This document shows positions 1 through 11,842 of a stretch of DNA of 64,000 bases, piece by piece. Each line of letters starts with the position of its first letter. Position 1 is the first letter of the stretch. Source of the DNA: Acanthosepion esculentum (taxonomy: Eukaryota > Mollusca > Cephalopoda > Sepiida > Sepiidae); the NCBI GenBank assembly GCA_964036315.1, contig OZ038496.1, forward strand, positions 21,462,685 to 21,526,684. The letters run 5' to 3'. The notes under the pieces were generated by a model. It saw nothing but the letters and a program-made list of their open reading frames with translations. It was not told the DNA's origin and made no database searches. A program made the translations under genes and the position numbers.

Positions 1-409
1 ATACAGTGAATTTTATCAGGAATGCCACCATCCTGATCCAAACAATAAATAAATGTTTAGGTAATATATAATTTTGACAGTCTAGTTCAGATAGACCTAT
101 TTCTAATATGTTTGGCAAAAAATTTACATTTCTTTAATTTCATAGCTGTTGATGTAGAAAAATAAATATTATATTGCCACAAGTAGCATAGAGAAAAAAA
201 AATTAATTAACAGAAATTATATATTGCAAGTTGTTTTGTGTTAATAATTAGCCTCAATTTCATTATTTTCTGAAAAAAAATTAGATGCAAGGTTTTACAA
301 GGCTGGATGCCCTTCTTGATGTCCAACTCAGACACTCATAGTAATCCAAATTTTATTGAGAAACCACCTCTAGGAAGTTTGCCATTCAAGGCCTGAATCC
401 CCATACCAG

Positions 410-411
<2 letters not shown>

Positions 412-499
<88 letters not shown>
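412..499. repeat. (TA)n followed by (CA)n microsatellite
   Basis: About 57 bases of alternating TA run into about 29 bases of CA. The flanks (300-410 and 500-660) have higher complexity and look like an old interspersed repeat split by the microsatellite. The open frame across it on the minus strand is a product of the repeat. Confidence 0.95.
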
Positions 500-500
<1 letters not shown>

Positions 501-1440
501 GTTGGTTCCTCTAAGAAGCTTATCTGGCCTTTGACATGTCTGTTTTTGTCCTGTGGGATGACATGCCACCCTCCTCACCAGCAGAAAAGCTAGTGGGAGA
601 GTTGGTTTAGATGTCACTCACCCATGTCAGGTGGTACTGGGTTACATGTTGCCAGTAGCAGGCCTAAGCCTGACCTATCACCATTCCTCAAATTTTATTG
701 GTTCAGGTGGTTGTGTTTTACAACAGCATATTCCATTTTATTTTCATTTATTTGCTGTAGAAAAATGAAATTTTAATAGATATTCTATTGATTTATTTTT
801 TATATGAATCACTCGGTGGCTTGGAATTTATAAATCTTTGACTTGTCCTGTTTTTATCATATATTCTTTTGTTTCCTTCTCTTCTTTTTTTTTTATTTCC
901 CTCAAGTATATACAATTCCTTTCTTTTTTTTTCTCCTTCATTTAACTTTGCATTTATCAATTTCTTGAAACTTTCCTTCACTTTTTCTTCATTCCCCACT
1001 TTCTTTATTTCTTTTTTCTCTCTGCATATTTCTTGCTGTAGTAATTGTCTGCACCAACTGTGAGCTCTTAGTGACACGGAAACCTTGCAGGAATCCTCTC
1101 ACTTACTTTTAGAGGAAATGAACAAAACATGAGAAAGAAAACAAAATAAAGTCAACTTGATAAACTGAGTTGTATGAATATTTTAGCTAAGAATGACATC
1201 AATTTTTCCTGTTAGCTGATGGCTTCTAAAGTGCAGCCTACTCTGAGGAGTTTGCAAAAACATTTACCTCCCCCTAATATTGCAAACCGTCTTCACTCAT
1301 TGCCTTTAATCCCAGCTACAGTAATCCATTGCTATTCGCTGAAGCAACTGATTACTGTTTTCATCTTTGCTCCTTAAATTAGACACATGATCATAAAGAC
1401 CCTTGTTGACTGCTTTGTTTTGTTTTTATATTGCTAATTA

Positions 1441-1520
1441 TTAGGTTGGTGCAAAAATAATATCGTTATTTACATAAGTAACATATGTGAGAAAACGACA
1501 TTATTTTTGCACCAACCTAA
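1441..1520. mobile_element. 80-bp mariner-type MITE, MADE1-like
   Basis: The two ends are inverted repeats starting TTAGGTTGGTGCAAAAATAA; they agree at 26 of 30 bases. Target duplication TA is present at 1439-1440 and 1521-1522. The total is exactly 80 bp. The end sequence is the same as that of the Hsmar1/MADE1 mariner group known from primates, apart from small changes. It has no coding capacity. Confidence 0.9.
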
Positions 1521-4500
1521 TATAAGCTAGAATTAATATCTTTTGATGAAATCACTAAACAGTACCTTATTTTAAGTAGATCAATCCATTTACAGATAAT
1601 AAGTGTTTTTAACATTATATAACAAAATTGTACCTTACTTTATATTATAAATCTTTATAGTGGCCTTCCAGGACATTGGAAATCATGGCTCGCCACAACT
1701 TTCTATAACTTGTAACACTTAGTAATGTTTGTCTTACTATCTCTCCCACTCAGTGTCCTACCATCCATTTACACAACTTTGTTAGGTTACTCAGTTTCCC
1801 TCTGCACTTCTTGCCTTCAGTGTGAGTATCAAATTTTCAAAGCCTTTTTTCTTCATTATGTGTCCTAGAAATTTCAACTGTTTCCAAGTGTTCTTTTTGC
1901 TTACATGCTTCATTCATGGTATTCTCTGCACCTGTAAAGAAATTGCCCAACATTCCCTGCCATATAGGATTGACATTACATACCATTTGAGCACTCTTTT
2001 CTTTGTTTCTAACAAAATTTTCCTGTTTCTTAATACTTTGTTTAACTTTTGGAAGGCATTTTTTGCTATTTATTCATCTTCAGATTTTGGTGTCATATTT
2101 TCCGTTATCTGTTATAATATATTGTAAATAAGGAGCAAATTCCTTTCTGTTCATTATTTCAAAGGACGTTTTTAATTTTTTCTACAAGCATGTGGGGAGG
2201 GGAACTTTCTGAAACAAGCCAAAAAACATCAAAGATTAATTTGGGAAGATACTTATTTAAATTGTCAATGCTGAAAACTGAAAATTCCTCACCCCAACCA
2301 ATCTAGTGCAGAATTTACTCACCTTTCTTGATGACCAGAGTTTTGGTTTGTAATTTTTTTTTTTTTTCATTTTTATAAACCAGATATTTAATTATTTGCA
2401 ATTTCCTCATTTTGTCCCATGTCATTTTAGGTTATTATCATAATGAGTTCCTTTGCCTTCACAGCACAAAATACACGCGATCATCATTAATAGGTTCTGC
2501 CCTTAAGATATTTAAACTCGGAAATTAAATTGAGCCTTGTACTTTCTTCTAGTCTTATTTTCTTAAAATAGAAACCACACTTCCAAACTGTTTTCTTTCT
2601 GACATTTAGGATGATTCTTAATAGAGAATCTTTTCAAGCAATTTTTCTTGCTTAATATGCCAGTTGCTATGGTAATAAGTTTTTCACCCTTAATTGGCAA
2701 CCAAGTGAAATTTATTAGGAATGAAGAACAAGAGAGTATTAAACTTTTTTTTTTCCTTTATCATAAACTTAGAATTTTGTTTTGAGGAATTACTAATTTC
2801 TTTTTTCCTACTGATCTGTAAATGCATTTGTCAGTGATAACTCAATAGTATGGTAGTAGACAAACTATCAAAAAGCTTTAAGTTTTATCCAAAGTGAGGT
2901 GTGTCACTACAGGAAAAGGAAACCAAAGTAGTTAGTCTTGTAAAATTCACATTATTCAAGTAAATATTCTGGTAAATTAAAAAGATGTACTGTTGTGAAC
3001 TCAAATTAGGCAAAGTTTCTATATTCAGTGACAGTTGTGATTACCAACTTCATTAAACTTTTATCCAGACAGAAGAGATAATTACGATTGCAAAGTTGCT
3101 ATTTGCAATGATTTTGAAAATAGTTGTCAATGCTGATCTACTTCTGTAAAAATATCGTTTCTTTGATCATTTTTATCAGCTTATTCACGATTCTTATTCT
3201 TTAGGCAATGTACAATTAAAAGATGAAGATAAATATAAAACCAAATGCACAAAAAGATTCTAAAAAACAAACAACAGATATTCCAGTACACAACCTGATT
3301 ATAATGTCTTCTAGTGATGACTGGAGATTTTCTAATTAAAAGCTCATACTTTTTAAAACACAGAAAAAAGGCACAGTTAAATCTAAGAAAAATGCACAAC
3401 TGTTAATGATAAAATATTACAAAATAATGAATCCTTACAGTTACTCCTACTGTAAAGTTAAAATTGTCTGTTTGAAGTAATGTCCACTAGGTGGAGCTAG
3501 CGAGTTGTTATTAGCCAATCATTTTTTACTGCCTTGTTATGTAAGCTTCCCTGTGAGATGGTGTACTTACAGGGGAAGAGGGAGAAGCCATATTTGTTGA
3601 AGTAGTGAACAGTTAACACCTACATAAGTAAAATGCTAACTGCTGACGGTTGGAGAATGACAAACATTGCAGATTTTCTACACACACTCCAAATAAAGAG
3701 TGCATAATTTGCCTTTTCTAAAACCTAGATCACTGCTAATGCTTTCAAAGCTGAACTTCATTAATCATGCCTCTGCCATGCACAGAATTAATATCCCCTT
3801 CTCATAGAACCTTGAGGAATGTAGTAAATCATACAGACTGGCACCAATTCTTACTTTGACACTTATCTGATATCTTCTTGGTTGTAACCATTAACTGCAC
3901 ACATTAAACCAATTTTGATTTATTTGCAAGAATTCTATTTATTACAATATCTCTGTGGGAGTTCTTAGTTTACAGGAATTGGTACCATTAATTGTTAACA
4001 GTTGATAATCTTTTATTAGAGGGGTTAATTAAATGAAATTCATCTTTATTCGATTCTTTTTCCACTCCTCCAGATACCTGCAAGTTATAAGAAAGAAAAA
4101 AATACAAGTAATTTCAACACAGTCAATGAATACTGATTTCTCAACAGTTAATTTCTGTAATTTGTAAAATAAGTGTTTATAAACAGTACAATTAAATGGA
4201 TGTTGCTGTAGGGATATCTTGAAATCAAAATATCTAAAATTCAGTCCTCTTACTCCAATGATCAGCACTAAAATAAAAATTATAAATGAAGCATGTCTAC
4301 ATCTCTTTAACTTCATGAAACTTCTGATGTAGGATTGACATAAAGTTGTAAATATATAAGTTTGGAACAATAAGTTTAGTCTGTTATGCCATTATTAGTT
4401 TAATTTTGATCTGTATTTTTCATTGTATAATATTTTATCCTTAGGCACCATTATTATTTAGGTACCAGGGATTAAAGCTCATTGGATCAGATCCAGGGTC

Positions 4501-5637
4501 TTCTCACTCATTGGAGGAGTCCCTCCCTCATTGACAAGGTCTGTAGGGGTGTAGCCATACTCACCACATTTAGACAATTATGGGTTAGTGAGACTATTTA
4601 ACCTATAGTTGGAGTTTTTAAATTCAGAGGTGTCTTAGACTGGTTGTCACCCAAGGCTATAGGATCATTAAATTTGATCTATGTGATTAATATTCAACAT
4701 TGAATTAAGTGCATTAACAAGGGAGAAAATTATGCTTTAAAAAGTGTTTTTTTTTTTTCCCATTCTTAGACTGTGGACTTATTGAATTGACTGTGTATAC
4801 TTTCTAGAAAACTATACCCAATTGCAGAAATTTAAAACAGGATGAATGTAGCCTCTACCAAAATTTGAACTCTTATCCTATTTTCACAGGAATCATGTAT
4901 TTCATACCAGACAATGAAAAATATCTCTCTATCTTTCACAACTGTTTTTAATCGAGTAACTTACTTTGTTTAAAACTACTTTAGCAATACAATTAGCACT
5001 GTGTAAGTGTCTATTTACATACACACAATTAATATCAAAAATTGATGCTGAAAATTATATTTGGGTGTTGTTCATTAATTCATGTGCAATATCTTATCCA
5101 CTTCAGCTATCAAATTGTTTAATTCATTGCATATTTTGTGTGTGGAGGCATGTATATAGCTTTAGTGCTATCTAAAAATGACTACCTCTAAAGACATAGA
5201 AAGGTTTATCATTTATGAACAAACATCTACTTTTAGCAAAAAAAAAAAAAAAAAAAAGCAATGATCATATCAGGAATATTGAGTTATTAATTGATTTAGC
5301 CATGATTTGAAGTTTGTTTAATTGACTATGAGACTGCAGTAGAGGTGGGTCTATGGTGTGAAATAAGACAAGGTCAGAGACTCAAGGATTGGGTGAACAA
5401 ATTGCAGGCTAGAAAAAATATTGGATTCAAATTTGGGTTCTTCGATTATCATTTTTAGTTACTTTTGGTCAGGGCACCATTGATGGTTTTACTTTTATTT
5501 TATTCCAAAAAGGAAGGAAAGAAAATAGACTGACTTTTTGCTGCATTATCAATTTTATGCCAGCTACACATTCATTATGACAAGACCAACAGATGTAATA
5601 AAAATAAGAAACTTCAGCCCAATATTTTGTCAAGATA

Positions 5638-5847
5638 CAGGGTGACCCACAAAAAAACAAAAAAACATGAAATTTTAGATTTACTATATGATGAAAAAAA
5701 AAAACAACTTTTTTAGTTTGAACACCACATCTAACATTGATGTTTTTATTCTGTTTTAAGCTATTCTATCCTTTGCTTCAAATAACTGTAGCAAAAATTC
5801 TGACAATTAAACTTTACAATATTTCCTGGTTTTTGTGTAGCACCCTG
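5638..5847. mobile_element. 210-bp MITE with CAGGGTG ends
   Basis: The left end reads CAGGGTGACCCACAAAAAA. The right end, reverse complemented, reads CAGGGTGCTACACAAAAAC. TA lies at both borders (5636-5637 and 5848-5849). The same first seven bases begin two mariner fossils in this window (27030 and 39603), which suggests related transposases. Confidence 0.75.
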
Positions 5848-6239
5848 TAGAGTAAATCATTTTGGATATATAAATAATAAAATGGGAGGTTTTTTAAACT
5901 CCAAAAAATTATGTAAATCTCATATTTTCTCTTTATGTATATACAAGTTGGAGACATGGTAATATTAACTATTACCTTATAAGGAAACATTCAGCATTCA
6001 TTGACCAAGCAGCCAGTGCTGCTTTCAGTTGAAATTTATAAAAGCTTTCTATTAAAACTATTTTTCAGGAAAATAGGTTTTTCAAGTCCAGTAGCTGTTA
6101 TTGATCTTTCTAGTATTAATGGGGACTTCCTTGTCTTTTATTTGAAGTAATGTGGAATATTAACATATTGATTATGCCAATACTGTTTCTTTGAGTTACA
6201 TGTGCTATCCACCATTTTGGTTGTTCCTGCTGTGTAAAG

Positions 6240-6600
6240 TCTTCAAGTGATGTGGATTTTTGTTGTTTGGTACAGCTTTTTGTTTACATTATCTACATTG
6301 TTCCAACTGTTGTCCTCATCTTTATTGCCATATTCACAATATTTCGGCCATTGTACACTTCTTCTCATTAGTTGGAATTTCAAACTGAACACTTTATTTA
6401 TTAGTCCATGGGGGTAAATTGTTCTAATTTCATGTACCATACGTTTTTGGATATCTCAGTTTCAGTTAATTCATATTTGGTAACTTAACTCTCCAAGTTT
6501 TGTTCCCTCTTCTGTGGCCAGGTATTGAACTCACAACTCTTTGGGTCAAGTCACTTCAACCAATGCTTTCATCCACTGAGCCTTGTGTCTAATAAGGTTT
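6240..6600 (-). repeat. tRNA-headed SINE copy, minus strand
   Basis: Read on the minus strand, a tRNA-like head (GGCTCAGTGGATGAAAGC, then GAGTTCAATACC as a B-box-like site) leads into a body with CAATGGCCGAAATATTGTG and AAAGATGAGGACAACAG. The copy at 36790-37115 shares this order of blocks. The short open frame inside is part of the repeat, not a gene. Confidence 0.8.
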
Positions 6601-8889
6601 GAAAAAGGATCGTCTTTACTGGGACCTATCAAATTAAATGAAAGAATCATCCTTACAGCCACATTTCTTTTGTTATTGTTGGCTGACTGTTCCTCAGCAC
6701 ATACATGTTTTGTATATATTAATTGATGAAGGAGATATTAGAAATATCTAAACACATTTAATAAATACAGTAATCCAACAAATGTAGGACATGAAAAGTA
6801 TTAAGAAAAAAATAGTGAAAAAAAAGAAGAAAAAAGTCAAATACAACTGATTTCTCCATCACTCATAGCCAACCAAGCAGTTCTTTAAGAACTTGGTTTG
6901 GAAGAGAAATAAGAAAAATGGAAAGCAAAAAAAAAAAACAACTTGTAAATAAAGAAAATGGATCTCTTCCTAGTCGAGGAGGATTGAAATGCTGAATCAA
7001 AAATCGAAGCAACAGAAAGTTTACTGTGTGAGAATGTTATTGATTTGTTTGGATTGCTGATATACTTTTCATATTGGTGTTTTGTGCACAAGGCTAACTG
7101 ACTGGCATTTGAAAATAGAAAAAGTGGGGTAACGGTAGCAGCAATACCAGTTATTGATACACACAAATTCATGAGGAAAAACATAGTAAAACAACTTTTA
7201 TAAAATCAAAATTATTAATCCATGAATAATACATTATCTGAATAGAATGAACAATGTTGGATCAGCAAAACAGAAAAGAAATTTACAGATTTGTTCAATG
7301 TTGCTTTTTACTAAACTTAGAAGATTCTGTGTCCCCTTATGTCAACATGGGGCCTACTTTTTATGCGCCAGAATTCGGTGACTTTCAAAAAACTCAATCA
7401 GTTTTAATCCACAAAGAATGAAAGTTATAAATTTTGCATTCCTAATTGATGAGAATAAAATTTCTCAGCTTTGTCTTCATTCAATTTCTCTTTTGTGTCC
7501 TTGTTATCAAAATTATTATGCTGCTGCTGCTGCTTCAAATAACATTGTTATTGCACTATTGCCTGCCTACCTGCCTGTTCTGGAATGTTTAGGAAAAAAT
7601 AAGATTACGGCATTACCCAGAGTTATAACAACACAGGCAAAAAATGTATTTAATATATTTCTTCTCCTGGGATTGCAAATATCTTCCTTTTTACCTATCC
7701 CACCTGGAATAACTGCCTCAGTAATCTGTGGAAGAAGTTGCTTGACAGTCAAGCAAGTTCCAATGCACGACTTTACGACACTGAGATTTCTGACAAGCAA
7801 CTTTTAGTTGAAGCCTGAGGGGAGAAACATCAGGTAGCTGAGTTGAGGAATTCAGTTGTTTTTTGAACAGCCTCAAAATGGCCAAATCTCTGCCAAGTGA
7901 CTTACAAAAGATTTTTGGGAATCTGTACAACAGCCTTGAGTTTATTTCTTCATTTGCATTCTTTGGTGCAATATTGCCTTGTTTGTCCATGAAGTATTTA
8001 TGCTGTTTTGAACCATTTTCTTACATTTAAAATAGAAGGAAAAGTCAACATTAATATTAGAAACTAATCTATCTATAAAATTCTGTGACTTCCGTTAGTC
8101 CATCCATCCATTCATCACAACTTCCATAATAGCCATATATTGAGCAATCGAATTCAAATTTGGGGGAGAAGTACAAACAGGTAAGAGGGTACAAAGTAAA
8201 GTTGGTTTTACTAAAGTGCATAGCTTAGTACAATAAATTTTCATTCATTTTTTTTGGAAAAATTAAAAATCTGATTATTTAACATACAAAATACTTCCAC
8301 TATTTTAAAAATAATTTAATGATTAAAATAACAAATACTTATTTAATAAAAATGTAATATTTTTTTTTTGCGTGTCTTTTCTTTTTATCATCGATTAGTT
8401 TGTAAAATTGAATGAAACGTAGAGTTTGTAAATCTTGACAAAACCTTTTAGTGATAACTTCAACAATACTAAATGCTGTGAGGATTTCAACACACATCAG
8501 CATGTTGCAAAAAAATTCTAGTATTAAAAAAGTAATGTTTAATATTAAAGATTTTATGCTTTTTTCAAGGTAGCTCAACAATTTTACAAACAAAACAGCA
8601 AAAAAAAAGTATCTTTTTTTCTGCCACACACAAAAAAATTATTTTAATCCAAAATCAACATCTATTGACTTCCAGTGACCTCAGAGGTCAGCATCCTAGA
8701 TCCTATCATCTTTTCTCGTGCCCAAGTTACCATGTATGTATCAGTTTAAATCCAAGAGTTTAATTGTTTAGCTGCAATATGGATAAGTCATAAACTAATT
8801 CTACTTCCATTTTGAACTTCATCACTAACTCAATATCTTACTCTATTTTTCTAGAAATATCATGCTGTGCTATATGATGACCTCTACTG

Positions 8890-9790
8890 TCAACCTTATA
8901 TAGGTTGTCACAACTGGTTGTTTTATAAGTCTTCATGCCAAAAATTAAGTCTTCTTGTTTAATTGAACCTGATTGTTGCATGGAAACACATACACACAAA
9001 TCTTCAATACTAGTATAGACTGTTTCTGAAAGTTCTTGATTATTTCCTAGACATTTTCTCTAGGATTGAAGTCTGGAAACTGTCCAAGCCAAAACAAGGT
9101 TTGAATTTCATAATCTTGGAAAAAGTTTTTGATTGATTTAGCAGAATGAGCAGTAACATTACCCTGTTGATATATTGCCAGATTGGGATGAGGAAGCTGT
9201 TAAATAAGATGCTTATTTAGAATTTCTTCCTTGTAGTAAATGGCAGTGACATTTTTATTGCAATGAATTGGTGGTCCAGTACCCTAACTGGTGAAACAAA
9301 CCCACACCATTATGCTATTATCTCCAAACTTTCTTGTTAGTTGTAAGCAGTCTTTTCTGAATTTTTCAGTTAATCTTCTAAAACATCTATGATTCACATC
9401 AGGAAGAGGGAAAATATTGACTCATTCTCTTTGAGACTCCTTGTCCTTGTAGAGGTCAAAAAAAAGTTCATTCTAGCAACTGTTTGAGGGCTTACTGTAC
9501 AAAGCCTACTAAAAATGTTAAATTCTTTGATAGACCTTCTGACACTATGTTAGGGGATAGAAAAGGACAGGTGAAGCCATTTGGGCCAATTTTCTCTTGT
9601 CCCGAGGCTGGTTTTGTGGTGTCTACTGATTCTCTTTGAGTCTATTGGACAATTCTGCAAATGGTGAGCAATTTAATACCCAAATTTCTCTCATTTTCTT
9701 CTCAATAATCCTGAAGCTATGACTTTCATCATAAAATAAGTGAATATTTCTTTTGGTGAGGATGATAACTGCTTACTTCCTTTAGTAGAA
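8890..9790 (-). pseudogene. Dead Tc1-like transposase
   Basis: The minus strand translates into a broken Tc1-type transposase. Recognisable pieces in order are FGDNSIMVWVCFT, YYKEEILNKHL, LPHPNLAIYQQGNVTAHSAK and LFWLGQFPDFNPR. Tc1 elements have MVWGCF, FQQDNDPKH and W-PSQSPDLNP at these places. The second catalytic Asp of the DDE triad is replaced (QQGN instead of QQDN), and in-frame stops occur. I did not identify its terminal repeats. Confidence 0.85.
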
Positions 9791-10764
9791 GTGCTCAAAC
9801 CTAAAATAATAGATTAGCTCTTCAACTGGTTAATTATATAAGAAAAGAAAAAAGTGTGCTAACATGTATATTGACTGGGAGAAACTGAATTTTTGTTTTT
9901 CACTACATGTTTAAACAATGAAAATTTTTGTAAGCAAAAATAACTATCAGAAATTAATTCTGTAAATTCCCTACATAATTAAAATTCATAAAAATGTCCT
10001 TCTGTAAAGTCCCTAGATAATTGAACTACATAAATATATCATGAAAAAACCAAGTCCTACTTATAAAAATAATCTGTAATAAATTTTCAATGAGCAAATA
10101 TTGAAACAATTGATTAGTTTCAATTTTTTTCAAATGACACAAAGCAAAGTAAAATGTCTACAATCATTCTGTAATGATTTTTTGCAGAAGAAGGAAAATT
10201 TATATAATATAGGCTGTTTTTTTTTTTTTGAAGACAATCATGTCTCATAAGATTACTGCTTGGAATTCTGCATTAAAACTTTTTTAGTGTCATTTTAATA
10301 TTCAACTCCTTATCAGGCCATTTCATAGCCTACAAAATACACTTCTCTTATGGAACCCTAATTTCTAGTTTTAATCATGTCTTTATTCTAAGATTCAGAA
10401 TTTTCTTGATTTTTATTGAATATTATTTCTCTGAAATTTCAAATAAAATCTCTAGCCATATGTACAATTCATTAGGATTTTCCTTTCATGTACTTCTTGG
10501 AGATTTCCTTGCGGCTTTTCGCTCTGCAATGAAACTGAACTGTTCCTTTGGCCCACAGTTTTCTGCTTTACTCAGTCATTGGGGTATTTTTCAGTTTTAA
10601 GTTTCACTGAAAATAGATGAAAGGTTTATTATCAAAATAACTTTTATCAGTTTATCCCCAAACTTGCTACTAGAGTCAAGTTCTAAACCATCCTATCATT
10701 TCAATACCACTGAGGAAAGGTTTCTACATATAATATAAACATGCACATATACATACATACAACC

Positions 10765-10768
<4 letters not shown>

Positions 10769-10802
<34 letters not shown>
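10769..10802. repeat. (TA)n microsatellite
   Basis: About 34 bases of alternating TA in A+T-rich intron, preceded by a short CATA-type stretch. Confidence 0.95.
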
Positions 10803-10805
<3 letters not shown>

Positions 10806-11329
10806 AATGTGCAGATAAGTTTCTTTATATATTTTTAGATATACAAGTTTATAGCTCTATATGCATGTACAAAAATGTTTAGAATAATGTACATACATTT
10901 ATGCATGTAAGATTTTGTGTTATATATACATTCATACTCATTACACACTTTAATATCTGTATTTGGATTTTATAAAATATCTAAACTTACAAATTTATCT
11001 AAACTTAGCCAAATTTTTGGAAGAATATTGAATTTACACTTTTAATCTGTGATCCAAAACTAGATTTCTTTGCATATTAAATGCCTTAAAAACAGTTTTT
11101 CTTGAAACTTAAATATACATTTTTGCATTTAGGATTTGAGGTATTTTAACACATTCTTAGCTCCTAAGATTTTCTTTCTGCTACCAATGTTGTAACACTT
11201 AACATATACAAATATCTAAGCAAGAATTATTCCCCTATGATCATATATCTGTAAAATTTGCATTTTCCTTTGAACTGGTATATATGGTGGTTGATACTTG
11301 ACTTTGCCAGAAAATCAACCAATCCATTT

Positions 11330-11380
11330 GAGATTGGAGAGTATCATTTAGTAGTTATATGTATGACACTCTCCAACCTC
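11330..11380. other. 51-nt hairpin, miRNA-precursor-sized
   Basis: The arm GAGATTGGAGAGTATCAT (11330-11347) and the arm at 11363-11380 pair at 16 of 18 positions around a 15-nt loop. The hairpin lies 339 bases before exon a. It could be a small MITE remnant or a hairpin RNA; nothing else in the sequence decides. Confidence 0.4.
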
Positions 11381-11718
11381 TATCTCAATAAAACAAACTG
11401 AGGAGATAAAATGAAAATAGAATTTCAGAAATGAAGAAAACATTTTCTATCAAAATTAGTGTCAATTTGAGAGACATTTTATGTCCCTTTTGGTTGTTTC
11501 ACTTATAGAAAAATGTATCTGGGCTCAGAAGAAACAGACATGGCATATACTGCTAATAGCATAAAGAGGTTTTTGCTCAACATGCTGACAAGTGAAAAGG
11601 AGAACCTTGCTGGAAGCCATCTTTTTGCAACAAGTTATCATCTGTGTCATGTTTGATTTTAAAAGAAAGAAAAAGAAAGCAACGTTGAATTTTAAAAAAG
11701 TTTTCTCTTTGTTTCCAG

Positions 11719-11842
11719 GATTCTGAGCTGAATGAACTAAGAGCAACAATTGAGGCCTTAAAACGACAAAGTGGACTGACTAACACTGACCCTGTATTAA
11801 GCCCAAGCGTTGGCCGACGTCATACTTCTCCTGCGTCAGGAG
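11719..11842 (+). CDS. NAV2: NAV exon a: coiled coil and linker
   Basis: The exon is flanked by acceptor tttccag and donor gtaaga. It has 124 nt, is read from phase 0 and leaves one base (G) for the next exon. The translation starts DSELNELRATIEALKRQSG, a heptad-like coiled coil matching the NAV helix that precedes the Ser-rich linker, and ends GRRHTSPASG. It is the first coding exon I can recognise in the window; earlier exons must lie to the left. Confidence 0.9.

Larger units (their letters stand above)
1..11718. other. Non-coding region left of first visible NAV exon
   Basis: I find no convincing exon in these 11.7 kb. The region is most likely an intron of the NAV gene, since exon a starts inside the protein. 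It holds a (TA)n-(CA)n tract, a pyrimidine-rich stretch at about 860-1025, two MITEs, a SINE copy, a dead Tc1 element and a second (TA)n tract. Open frames here are short and lack splice context or family matches. Confidence 0.7.

Noticed and set aside
411..617. Open frame on the minus strand with a long YIYI run
   Set aside because: It is translation of the (TA)n-(CA)n microsatellite.
793..1077. Lys/Glu-rich frame on the minus strand and its Phe-rich mirror on the plus strand
   Set aside because: Both come from a pyrimidine-rich stretch; no splice context or family match.
7418..7807. 129-codon open frame, the longest in the window
   Set aside because: No recognisable domain, no NAV similarity, overlapping minus-strand frames of similar quality; probably old repeat sequence.
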